A stretch of DNA of 64,000 bases from Ascochyta rabiei. Lineage: Eukaryota; Ascomycota; Dothideomycetes; Pleosporales; Didymellaceae. The stretch lies in the NCBI RefSeq assembly GCF_004011695.2, contig NC_082425.1, forward strand, positions 310,001 through 374,000. The letters are read 5' to 3'. A program made the position numbers and the translations under genes. Shown in pieces: positions 34,183 to 45,200 of this stretch. Under the pieces are notes generated by a model, which saw only the letters and a list, made by a program, of their open reading frames with translations, ran no database searches and was not told where the DNA came from. Position 1 is the stretch's first letter. Each line of letters begins with the position of its first letter.

Positions 34183-34949
34183 CTACCACCATCTCGCGCC
34201 AAAAATCTTTGGCGCAACATGGTCCTGCTTCTCCTTGCTCGCCAAATCGATCCTGCGGTGGCCCTTGACATCGACAGCCAGCTCGGCATACTCGAATGCA
34301 TCCATACTCGGCTTCTTCACCAGATGCGCATTCACGACGCCCTGGCCAAGGGGGCCTTCCACGTAGAACCTGAAGCGAAGGTGGTCGGTGCCCCATTTGT
34401 CCGTCTCTTCGGTGCTGGTGATGTAGCGATTGCGTGCCCAGCGCGACCACGAGGCTTCGCCGAACGCCGCGATCTGAGAAGCGTCGCCGAGCAGCTTTTG
34501 GCAGCGTGGGTCCTGCCGTATCATGTCTGTGGCGTGGTTGAAGTGTGCGGTTTTGGAGTTGGGGGAGAAGACGTCGCTGAAGAGGAAGTAGGTTACACCG
34601 GCCTGGGCTGGTCAGTGTTTGCGCTGTGATGTGGTCGGGGAGCTCGTACGGTAGCAAGGACACCCATGGCGATAACGACAAAGTGGAAGGATTGCTGGGT
34701 CGTCCGCACGACCTTCTCGCCTGGCGAGAGCTCCGTCCACCGCACTCGTCCCGTGTCGCCGGTGAGGGTGATCGACTTGCGTGGCGGCATGGGCGCGGGA
34801 CTGCCGGGGAAGCTGGGGGTAGCCTGGGCATTGCGCGTGGTGGAGAAGGCTGCGCGCGCCCGCCGCATGCAAGACGGCTGGACCCGGGGGAGCACGAGGG
34901 ATGGGCGCAGGAGCGAGATGGCCTCGGTGGGCCTGTATAGGGCTGTCAT
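34183..34949 (-). CDS. TIM21: Mitochondrial import subunit TIM21
   Basis: Two exons, 34949-34650 and 34602-34183, separated by a 47-base intron (GTACGA...CCCAG, CTGAC branch), give 239 residues, the same length as yeast Tim21. The N-terminus is an arginine-rich, acid-free presequence (LYRPTEAISLLRPSLVLPR, then RRARAAFSTTRNA). A membrane segment (FHFVVIAMGVLATAGVTYFLF) spans the exon junction. The intermembrane-space Tim21 domain follows, with RCQKLLG, RWARNRYIT and LRFRFYVEGPLGQGVVNAHL. Tim21 links the TOM complex to TIM23 and to respiratory-chain complexes during lateral sorting. It is divergent from MSP1, with a 349-base shared promoter. Confidence 0.92.
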
Positions 34950-34973
34950 TGCGGCGACCTTGGGTGTGTGAGT

Positions 34974-35022
<49 letters not shown>

Positions 35023-35298
35023 TGAGTGTGTGTGTGAATGTGTGTGTGAATGTGTAAGAGTCTGTGTGCGTGCGTGCGGCGTCGGTGTGTCAGCATGGCA
35101 CCTCGAGCGGGCGGAGGTGGTGGAGCTTCGAAATGCGGGCTCGCGACCGAGGCACGTGCGCGTGTCGACGTCGTTGGACGCTGGCATGGACCGCGCAGTG
35201 CGTGCGCACACTCGGCCACCAACGCGTCCCGCCTGCGCTTCCCTCTTCTCGCGCGGCCTTGCTCCCATCGCGCGTGTATCGCACGACTGGCCTGCAAC
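34950..35298. promoter_or_regulatory. Shared TIM21-MSP1 divergent promoter with a GT microsatellite
   Basis: The two start codons are 349 bases apart and face away from each other, so both promoters must lie here or overlap the 5' ends. A (GT)n tract with GAGT and GAAT interruptions covers about 34964-35058, directly upstream of the TIM21 ATG. Both products are mitochondrial import or quality-control factors, which makes co-regulation plausible but unproven. Confidence 0.6.
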
Positions 35299-36738
35299 AT
35301 GGCGTCCAACAAGAAGAGCAGCCTCACAGGCTACCTGCCCGACATCTTGATGGCGGCAGCAGCAGCACGTTCACACCCTCCTGCCACACCACGGCCTGCC
35401 ACTAATCGCCTCCCCAGCCCCTGATAGCCTACTTCGTCATCCGCAACCTGCTCGCCCGCCTCGACCCTGACGCCCAGCAAAAGGAAGAAGCGCGCGCCAA
35501 ATCCGCCGCCGCAACCCGCAAGCTCGACGCCATCCTCGCCAGCAAGCGGCGCAAGAGCTACGGCGAATACGACAGCGAAGACGAGGACGCCGGCGCCGAT
35601 GCCGACTCGCGACATCGGCGCCCGCGCATGCAGGAGCTGGTGCTGAACAGCTACGAACAGACCATCGCCATGGAGGTCGTTGCGCCCGAGGAGATTCCCG
35701 TCACCTTCGACGACATCGGCGGCCTGGACTCGATCATCGAGGAGCTGAAGGAGTCGGTCATCTACCCGCTCACCATGCCACATCTCTACTCGCACTCGTC
35801 GTCGCTGCTGAGCGCTCCGAGCGGCGTCCTCCTGTATGGCCCGCCCGGCTGCGGAAAGACCATGCTGGCAAAGGCTCTTGCCCACGAGTCGGGCGCCTGC
35901 TTCATCAACCTGCACATCTCCACCCTCACCGAGAAGTGGTACGGCGACAGCAACAAGCTGGTCAACGCCGTCTTCAGCCTGGCAAGGAAGCTGCAGCCGA
36001 GCATCGTTTTCATCGACGAGATTGATGCTGTGCTTGGCCAGAGGAGAAGTGGTGAACACGAGGCAAGCGGCATGGTAAAGGCCGAGTACGTCGTCACACT
36101 CCATCCACCACTTTGCAAGCTTGAGGCTGACTTTGACTCCCAGATTCATGACCCACTGGGACGGTCTAGCCTCCTCCACAGCCTCCGGCAGCAACACGCC
36201 TCAACGGATATGCATCCTCGGCGCCACAAATCGCATTCAGGACATCGACGAAGCCATCCTCCGCCGTATGCCCAAGAAGTTCCCCGTCGCCCTGCCCAAC
36301 GCCTCGCAACGCAGCAACATCTTCTCGCTCATTCTCCGCGGCACCAAGATCGACAGCAAGAATCTCGACCTCGATTACCTGGTCCGCGTCTCCGCCGGCA
36401 TGTCCGGCTCAGACATCAAAGAAGCATGCAGGGACGCCGCCATGGGGCCCGTCAGGGAGTACATCAGGCGCAAGAAGGCCGACGGCACGTTAAAGAGCAG
36501 CAGAGGCGTCAGAGACGAGGATGTACGAGGACTCAGAACCGAAGACTTCTTTGGCAGAGGAAAAGGTCTAAGGGAGATGGAGAGCCTCGACGAGACTCGC
36601 GAAGAGATGAACGCAAGGAGCAGGAGGGTACACACCACCTCCGAGTCTTCGGAAGAAGCCAGCAGCGCCGACAGCACCACGAGCGGCGATGAGAAGTCGA
36701 GACACTACGACGATCCCGAACCCTCGGCGATCAGGTGA
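35299..36738 (+). CDS. MSP1: MSP1/ATAD1-type outer-membrane AAA ATPase
   Basis: The ATG is at 35299. Exon 1 is short and codes for a small N-terminus ([14 protein letters not shown]). The exon at about 35428-36085 carries [13 protein letters not shown], the linker and Walker A (GPPGCGKT). After an intron at 36086-36143 (GTACGT...CCCAG), the last exon, 36144-36738, completes the AAA domain. Walker B is IVFIDEID, the pore-loop region is near KWYGDSNK, and the arginine-finger and sensor region holds [21 protein letters not shown]. About 440 residues. Msp1 extracts mistargeted tail-anchored proteins from the mitochondrial outer membrane and clears stalled import substrates. The first intron is uncertain: the only phase-compatible model uses a weak GTTCAC donor at 35369 and an acceptor at 35427. 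The C-terminal tail is unusually long and Ser/Glu-rich. Confidence 0.88.
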
Positions 36739-37287
36739 ATACGGTTGTCTGTTTTGATCGTTGCTTCTCAAGTACATATCTGGATGGCGCTTCAGGGAGC
36801 ATCTTCACTACATGGGCGGCGTTTTCGAAGAGCTGGGAATAGAGCCTAGACTCCGACTGCTGTACAAACAATCTTGAACACATGTACACCTCGAGCACCT
36901 TACCTATAGCACGCGACGCGTTACTCGAAAAGGGAAAAGGCCCTCCTAGTGGGAGCTGCTCACTTCTCAAGGCAATTTTAGCCGAGGTCTTCGTCCCCGC
37001 AGTAACCCCACTTCCACCTACTGAACGCCCAAGAAAGATCCACAAGACGAGCACGCAACAGTCTCAGGAAGTGTTGTGACTGATAAACAGCTGATTGGTT
37101 TTCCCGACAGCGGAGAAAGAGTCTTGGATCCTTCTATCGTGACTCTGTCGTCATATAGCTAGCCATCTCAGCACGTATCCAACACGGAGCTTCAGAACGC
37201 ACACGCCATCACAGAAACCTGGACCTACCGATACATTTCCACCTTGACCCCAGATTTCTAAAATAAAAATAAAAAAAATAAAAAAGA
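36739..37287. other. Intergenic region with an A-rich leader
   Basis: About 550 bases between MSP1 and the cupin gene. The last 30 bases before the cupin ATG are almost all A with a few T, a typical fungal 5' leader composition. Nothing else is recognised. Confidence 0.5.
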
Positions 37288-37875
37288 ATGGCGTCTTTAG
37301 GCGGTTCAACATCAGTCCCACCGACTTCAGAACACAACGAGCATGACCACGCCCATAGCCACATCCATCCCCACCATCATGAGCACCCCCCTCCCGCCCC
37401 CGAGGATGCCTGGAAAACGACAGGTGTCCGCGTCGTCCCAGCCTCGAGCCTCGAGCCCGTCGACGGCGCACACACGACACCCGGCATGGACCGCAGCGCC
37501 GCGATCAACACTTCGCGCGTCGGCGCCCAGAAGCTGTGGGCCGGCACCGTGCACATCCACGCCGGCGCAAAGACAGGCGCGCACCACCACGGGCACCTGG
37601 AGTCTGTCATCTACGTGCTGAGAGGGCGCGCGCGCATGCGGTGGGGCGAGAAGCTCGAGTTCACTGCAGAGGCTGGGCCGGGGGATTTCATCTTCGTGCC
37701 TCCGTATGTGCCGCATCAGGAGATCAATGCCAGTGATGAGGAGATGCTCGAGTGTGTGCTTATGCGTAGCGACAGCGAGGCTGTGGCTATCAATCTGCCT
37801 GCGTTGGAGGCCGTGGAGAAACCGGAGAGCGTCAAATGGATTGACCCTACGCATCCCGATGGGGCGGGGGCGTGA
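37288..37875 (+). CDS. Cupin-domain protein
   Basis: A single exon of 195 residues, with the ATG directly after an A-rich tract. Residues 15-40 are histidine-rich (HDHAHSHIHPHHHEH), which may bind metal. The cupin domain occupies about residues 75-170. Motif 1 is TGAHHHGHLESVIYVLRGRARMRWG, with the two His and the Glu that bind the metal. Motif 2 is PGDFIFVPPYVPHQEIN, with the second-motif His. This is the conserved single-domain RmlC-like fold found in oxygenases, isomerases and storage proteins, and the substrate cannot be deduced. It is convergent with SEC27, 301 bases away. Confidence 0.8.
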   Translation: MASLGGSTSVPPTSEHNEHDHAHSHIHPHHHEHPPPAPEDAWKTTGVRVVPASSLEPVDGAHTTPGMDRSAAINTSRVGAQKLWAGTVHIHAGAKTGAHHHGHLESVIYVLRGRARMRWGEKLEFTAEAGPGDFIFVPPYVPHQEINASDEEMLECVLMRSDSEAVAINLPALEAVEKPESVKWIDPTHPDGAGA

Positions 37876-38176
37876 GGAATGGACAGGCCAAAGGCAGCCG
37901 GTGGGCGGAGGGGGTTGATGTAGGTAAGATGAGCAGACGACTTGGCTCTGCCCCAACGACACGAGTGCAGCTTGAGATAGTCAGCGAGGAGTAGCAGTCT
38001 TCATGTTCTCATAATCGTTCAGCACGAGCACCGTCGAACATCCTGTATGTCTCTAATCGTTGCCTATCATTTTGTCTTCACCCCTAGTATCAAACGTTGC
38101 CAAAGACCTTCAAACCCGGGTTTTTCGGCATAAACTCCATCGTCGCACGACTAACGCGTAGCCTCGAGGTATTCCA

Positions 38177-41100
38177 CTATTCTTCCTCTTCCTCTTCGTC
38201 TTCCTCTTCGTCTTCGTCTTCCTCCTCATCTTCTTCGGCAGCCTCGGCAGCCTCGGCAACCTCTTCTTCAGCCTCAGCGTCGACCTCATCGTCCTGCACC
38301 AGGAGGTCCTCGACGACGCCGCCCTCGCGCTCCATGCGAAGGTATTCGTCCCACTCTGGGAACATATCCTCATCACCCTCGCCATCCTGTGGAGGTACTC
38401 CAATCAGTTTAGCGACCCTGCTCTTGTTCTCCTTGTCGAGATTAGCTTTCCACTGCTTGACCAGACCCGCTGTTGCACTAGGTGTGTAGGTCTGACTGAA
38501 GAGTACAGCCTCGGCCAAGCGGTTGGTCTTGACGAGTAAATCAATACAAGCTTGAAGGTCGCCCATCTGCCAAAGCGCTGAAAAAGCAACGTTGTTCGCT
38601 GTTGCGGTCTCGGCAAGAGAGGCCAGTTCGCGGAGGCCCGAGTCATCCGATGTGGCCGAGTAGAGCAGGAGCAGAGAGCCCAAGTCCTTGGCCTTGACAA
38701 AGCATTCTTGCGCAAGCTTGATGTCCCAACCGGTCAGGGCAGCGTCACCAACAGTCTTCCACTTGTGCTCTGTGTCCTGTTCACGAGCAATCTCGGTCGC
38801 TTGTTGCAGGTCACCCAGCGAGAGGGCGAGGTCAAACCGGTGCTCGGGATCGGTAGCCACCTTGAGCGCCATCTCCTTGTACCCTTGGCCCTCCAAGAAT
38901 CGCGCAATCTTGTTGTTCTGGTCTTTTGGCACGGAGGGTAATGTCTCCTCTGCAGCCTCGAGCTCTCCTCGGAGGATCAAAGTCTGGTACTCCACAACAG
39001 CCAGCGAAAGAGCGAAAGATACAACGTTGACATCTTTGTCGGCAACGTAGATCCTTGAGTCACGAGCAAGGTATCCAAGGACGTAGTGAGGCGAGTCGAA
39101 GTGGGAGATGGTGTAGGTTTGGTCACCGACCAGGTAGTTGAGGCGGTTCGTGCTGTTGGTGTAGATGAAGCAGTCGCCAACCCAGCAACCTGTGCGTACA
39201 CTGTTCCTCTGTTAGCAGTGTGTTGTTGATTACACAACCGTCAATCGTACCTCTCGTTGATGTCGCAGACGACTTCGAAAGCAGATTCCGCACCGTCTTC
39301 GTCAATCTCACCATTCTGCACTGCCGCCAAATAGTCTTCTCTGGAGTACCGTAGAACATAGTAGGTATCTTCCGTGGCCAATGTAACGAGCTCGCCGCTC
39401 TCTGACCAGTAGACACTCTTGGGCTCGACCTCTATTCTTCGGACAAGAGCACCAGAGTCCCAGTCATAGAAGCCAATGCCACCTTGTCCCTTGACACCCA
39501 GAAGAACGCCACCACTCAACCCGTCAGCAGAGAAACCGACGTTGAGGACGCTTCGCTCCTTAAAGTTGCGGAAGATCTTGACGCTGGTGGCAGATTCACG
39601 AATGGCATAATCCTTGTCGTGGTCTTTAGAGGCCCAGCAGAAGTCCAGTGCGGATCCGAAAGCCTGGTTGCGGAGCGCAAGAGCGGTGTAGATGATGTAT
39701 TCGCCATCGCCACAGACGGCAACGAAACGACCGTTGGGCGAGTGGAGCAAGGACTGAGGGTAGATCTCAGTCGACCCCAGATCCTTGGAGGGCAATGTGA
39801 GTCGCTCAGCGTCCTTCAGCTGATCGTTGCCCTTGATGGTCGCTGCAAGAATGTCGTTGTGCTTCGCCCACAGGACCTTGCCACCGGCATCCATACTGAC
39901 TGCTGGCTCCTCCCGACCCATCGAGATGACCACAGCTCCGTCGTCGAATCCAAGCGCAATGCCATTCTTGCTCTTCTGGGATGCAACGCACCACGACCTC
40001 TCCAGACCGTAGTTCAGTGACTGTTCCAGGCGATATGTGGACGAGTGCCAGATCTTGATTGTGCCATCTTCCGAGCCGGAGATGATTACAGGGAGTTCAG
40101 GGTGGTAGACAGCAAAGCTGACGTTCGATGTGTGGCCCTCGAGCGTCGCGATGAGCGCCTTCGTGGTGTAATCCCAGACCTTGACGGTTCTGTCGTCGGA
40201 TGTCGTGAGAAGGTAGGGCTTGTCAGATTGAGGGTAGTAGTCGACAAAGTTGACACCCTTGGTCTCGTGCGCCTCGAGGGTGAAGTTGGGGGTGGAGCTG
40301 CCAAGCGACCAGATCTTCACTGTGCGGTCGAGACAGGCCGAGGCAAAGGTGTTAGGGTCCTTGGGGTTGATGGCGATGCCCATAACGTAGTGCTGGTGGC
40401 CGGCGAATTCTTGAACGCCTGCCAAAAGTCAGCCCATGGGTGTACATGAGTTTGCAGCGTTGGTTGCACGTACACTTCCAGCCCTTCTCCCAGTCCCACA
40501 GCTTTATTGTCATGTCATCCTAGAAGCGTATCAGCCTAGCTCCTCCGCCCCTGCTTGTCGCGACTCACACTGGCGGTCAGCACGAAGGGCTGTGTCGGGT
40601 GGACGGCAATCGCGCGGATGTAGTCTGGGTGTGCCTCGAAAGATGTGACCTTCTCGGAAGTGTTGTAGTTGTATACGCGCATTTGGAAGTCATCGGAGCC
40701 TGTGGTCGAGCAGCGTCAACGTAGTGTCTCGGGTGTGCAAACGGCGAGCATCTCACCTGCAACGATCCAGTTCTTCCTTGCAATGAAGCGGCCGGCGCGA
40801 ACGGGGACATCGGTGAGCTCGAATGTCTTGACGATCGATTGCGAAATGTACGACCAGATATGGACGTGTCCTGTGCTGCCGTCAGTCCCCCGCCGCAACT
40901 GAGCTCCTCAGGCATCCATACCGCTGTACAAGGTCGTGAGAATCCATGGCTCGGTCGGGTGGAAGTCTTTGAAGTTGTTTAGTATTGCGGTCGATTCGTG
41001 GGGTCGCAATGCCTACCAATGCCTGGCGGATGTTAGCACAGCATCTCGAGCTCGTTTGGCGCATAGCTTGCTTACCCTTGACTCTCTCCGAGCGCGCAAA

Positions 41101-41178
41101 AAGCTGCCTCTAGATGACGGTCAGTGACTGCTGTATGCGTCTTGGAAGCAACCGGCACACCTTCACGTCGAGACGCAT
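38177..41178 (-). CDS. SEC27: COPI coat beta-prime subunit (SEC27)
   Basis: Nine exons close in phase: 41178-41161, 41109-41076, 41022-41017, 40966-40922, 40870-40757, 40699-40569, 40519-40474, 40418-39251 and 39206-38177, giving 863 residues. The N-terminal WD40 propeller starts [27 protein letters not shown], with later GH...WD repeats ([47 protein letters not shown]). A second propeller follows, then an alpha-solenoid ([31 protein letters not shown]) and a very acidic C-terminal tail of about 25 Glu/Asp. This subunit binds KKxx cargo tails for Golgi-to-ER retrieval. The third exon is only six bases. Without it the conserved KGID becomes KD, which is why I accept it. Confidence 0.93.
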
Positions 41179-42226
41179 GTTCGCAGCCTATGTGTGTTGT
41201 TGTGGAGGGGTGGGATGGGGGAGACGTGGCTTGATGCAGCCAGTCTGTGAGAGTGCAGGCAGAAACCACGTGTTGCTGAACGTAGGCCTAGAGGGTTTCA
41301 CGACGTCAAAAGACCGCTGGAACGAACGATTGCAAATGGAGTGGGAAGGGCCCGCTCCGTGAACACCTCCGCGAATGCTGCATGCGTGTCCGCTGGTGCT
41401 GCCAAGACGCCAGGGTTCACCGCGTCCCAGATTGGCAGTTTTGAAAAAGCATCGATCACGGGTTTCTTCCATTGCGCAACCTCGCCCCAAGACCCAAGTG
41501 CTGTACGAAGATCGGACTGGCCCCAGCCAGCAGCTTATCTGAACGTGCTGATTCTGCCAATTCGCATCCAGCTTCCCTTGCGCTAGAGACACATGGCGCT
41601 AGGAGAGTGTCCATGGCCATCCGAGTGCCTTTGAGATGATCTTGCTTCAGGCTGCATTGCATCTTCGCTGCATGTCACTGGGGCGCGGGCATTGAAGCAC
41701 GTAGCAGCTACGATGAACTTTTCTCAATTATCCCCAGAAACTATGTACTCGACATGACCTCCCCACAAGCGCCAGCTGCACTCCTCTCATGGCTCTCCTA
41801 CAGATGCTTGATAGATACTCTGAAACACGCCCCAATTCCTCACATCACCCATGGCTTATCGCCATTCCGTGCACCAACTGACAAGAGGAAAAAACGGTCT
41901 CGCTACTATCGAGCAGAGACTGGTATCTAAGAAGTGAATATACAGAAAGATTCAAAGTATGTTAAAAGTATGATATAAAGGTTAGAGATGGGTTTTAACG
42001 AAAGTGTCCGAACGTAAAAGCGACGACGTGTAAGAGAGCTGAGTGCGGCTAGATGCGAGATGCGGGTGCTAGCATGAATGAGGTCGGTTCGTGAGATGGA
42101 TGCTGAAATTGCCACAGATGCGGTGGAAGCAGTGGCGTGCATGTGCACATGCTCTGACGTCTGGGATATCGTACGACGCAGGACCAGCGAGAGCCACGGG
42201 AACGGAGAAGGCGGGCGGCCCGACAC
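41179..42226. other. Intergenic region between SEC27 and the mucin gene
   Basis: About 1 kb that should hold the SEC27 promoter and the 3' untranslated region of the mucin. A 134-codon minus-strand frame at 41188-41592 lacks recognisable content and overlaps the expected SEC27 promoter, so I do not call it. Confidence 0.5.
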
Positions 42227-45200
42227 TCAGTTCCATCCCAGCGAGTTCTCGGCCATAACGGGGGCCGAGATTTGCTGTGTGCGTATGCTGCGTCCCTGAC
42301 TGCTGTCGCTGCCCCGGCTACCGCGACTGCCAGGTGTCATGCGACCATCACGAGCGCCACGCATCCAGGCAGCCGCGCCGCCAGGGATAGACCCATAGGT
42401 CATGCGGCTGGTACTGGGAACCGAGCTGGAGCGCTGGTGGGCAACGCGCTTGTTGCGGTATCTGCGAGCAACAAAGAACATGGCTGCACCATAGGCGATG
42501 GCTCCAACAATGGCTCCAGATGCGATACCTGCGCTAGTGGGGTTGATCTTGCGACTTGCGCCGATGTCGCCTCCCATGGCGCCACCATCACCAGATCCTC
42601 CAGTAGAGGTGGCGGCAGGATCAGCAGCCGCGTTCGCACCAGATCCGTCGGTGGGCGTCTTTCCACCAGCTTGGAGAGGGCAAGCAGTATTGATCAAGTC
42701 GGTAAGAGCGTTGACGGTGGAGTCCTTGTTGTGCCAGAAAGGATCAGCGGGGTTGCGGAGCTGAGCTGCAAGAGTTGTCTGCAAGTCTTTGGGGATGGTG
42801 AACATAGCCATGGTGGTGATGAAACCCTGGTATTTTGTAGTGTCCAAGGGCTTCAATCCGTAGTTCTTGACATCGGAGACTGAGATGTTGAGACCGTCTG
42901 CAATGGCCTTGGGCAGGTAGTGGAAGATCTGGTTGCCACCGTCGTTGGCAGACACGAACGGGTAGTTCAGTGGCCACTTGAAGCACACTTGACCCATGAA
43001 GCTGTCCTGCGAAACTTCACTGGGAACGCCGCCAGGAGGAGCAATCATCCTTGGCAGACTGGAGGGAATGCCGCTGCTGGTGGCAGTTGGTGATGCAATC
43101 GTCGAAGGCTCCTGAACGATACTGGTAGGGATAACGAAGGAGGTCTCAGTGTCAGTGGCGGTGGGTAGGACGGTTCGCACAGGAGTCTGTGAGCTTGTGA
43201 CCGAGGGAATGAGGGGAATTGGAATGGTAGCCGAATCGCTCGCAGATGTGACACTTGCGGTAGCAGAGACGCTGACCGATGCAGGAGCGGACGGTGATGC
43301 AGACAGAGACTCCGATGCCGAAAGAGTAGCAGAAGGTGCCACAGACTGGGATTCAGAAGCTGACAACGACACTGTCCCTGTAGCAGATGCAGATACAGAC
43401 GCGGATGCAGATGCAGATACAGACGCGGATGCAGATGCAGATACAGACGCAGATCCAGATCCAGATGCAGGTACAGACGCGGATGCAGATCCAGATACAG
43501 ACACGGATGCAGATGCCGATGCCGGAACAGAAGCAGACTCGGTAGCAGTAGCGTTTGTGGTGGCAGAGGCGGAAATAGTCGCACTGCTCAAAATCGCTCC
43601 AGAAGTGGTAGCAGTCTGGGATTCAGAAGCGGGTATGGAAGAGGGAACGCTGAGAGACTCGCTTGCGGAGATTGTAGCACTGGACGATATACCAGTTCCA
43701 ATTGGGACGGACGTCGAAGAAGGAATGATGCCAGAGGAGACATCTGTTCCAGACAGGGTGAACGTAGGCAGGATGCCCGAAGACGCAGATAGGGAAGCGC
43801 TTGCTGAAAACGTGGCACTCTCTGTTCCGCTGGGAAGGGGAGCAGAAAGGCTGACGGAGCCCGAGACGGTTGCGGAAGGCAGGATGCCAGATGACTGGAG
43901 GCCAGAAGAGAACTGAGATGCGACACTGGATGCAATGCTGCTCAGGTCCGAGGTAGGGACCGGCAGAGGAACCGACGCAGTTGGCAGAATGGAGGCGGTA
44001 ATTGCGGAAGAGAGAGCAGACTCGGCACTTGATACGAGGCTAGACACCACGCTTGGCAAAGAAGATCCCGTGGGCAGGTCAGAGACTGCCGACGAAAGAA
44101 GGCTAGACAATTCTGAGATGACTGATGGAACGACAGATGGGAGGATACCCGACGCCGATGGTGACGGAGTTATTGTGGCCGAAACAGGAGCAGTAGGGTT
44201 AGCCGAACCAGAGCTGGGAACGACACCAGTCGGCAACAGGCTGTCTGATGGCAATACACCTGTGACCTCAGAAACCACTGACGAGAGGATCGAGGGCAGG
44301 CTAACAAGCCCGGAGCTGGCGGAGACTCCCTCTGAGGTGGGAATGGCACCTGACAGGGAAACCTCGCTGGTGGGCGTTGCTGATGCAGATGCGGAGTCTG
44401 TGCCGAGAGCAGTGGTGATACCAATGACGATACCGCTTGAAGGAAGACCGCTGGAGGGAAGCACGCCTGTAGGAAGCACGCCGCTGCTGGGGAGGATACC
44501 AGAGCCAATGATTGAGGTTGCAGTAGGTTCAGCACTGCCAAGAAGCGACGACAACAGAGAATCAATGAGACCAGCAGATGTGGTAGGCTGAACAATGGAT
44601 TCCGAGGGGGGCAAGAGACCAGTAGAGGCAACCTGCGAGGTTGTGGTAGCCTGGGGGCTCTGGAGCAGCGATGACAGAATACCACCCGTAGGCTGAACAA
44701 TCGATTCTGAAGGCGGTAGGAGGCCGGTGGAGGCGACAGATGTAGGCGTGGCTTCAGGACTTTGGAGGAGAGATGAGAGAAGACTACTGACAAGGCCACC
44801 AGACGAGGTTGGCTGTACGATTTCAGAAGCAGGTGGCAGAGACCCCGTGGAGGCGACCTGAGATGTAGGTGTAGCCTCAGGGCTCTGGGGGCCAGCAGAT
44901 GAGGTAGGCTGTACAATTTGCGAGGACGGAGGCAGGAGACCGGTGGAACCAACCTGAGATGTAGGCGTAGCCTCAGGACTCTGGAGGAGAGATGAGAGAA
45001 GACTACTGACAAGGCCACCAGACGAGGTTGGCTGTACGATTTCAGAAGCAGGTGGCAGAGACCCCGTGGAGGCGACCTGAGATGTAGGCGTAGCCTCAGG
45101 GCTCTGTGGGCCAGCAGATGAGGTAGGCTGTACGATTTGCGAGGACGGAGGCAGGAGACCGGTGGAACCAACCTGAGATGTAGGCGTAGCCTCAGGGCTC

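Noticed and set aside
34593..35327. Upstream extension of TIM21 through the GT microsatellite
   Set aside because: The frame reads THTHTH repeats through the promoter. The ATG at 34949 gives a normal presequence and the expected length.
41188..41592. 134-codon minus-strand frame upstream of SEC27
   Set aside because: No recognisable content. It ends 10 bases before the SEC27 start codon and is more likely a chance frame in the promoter.
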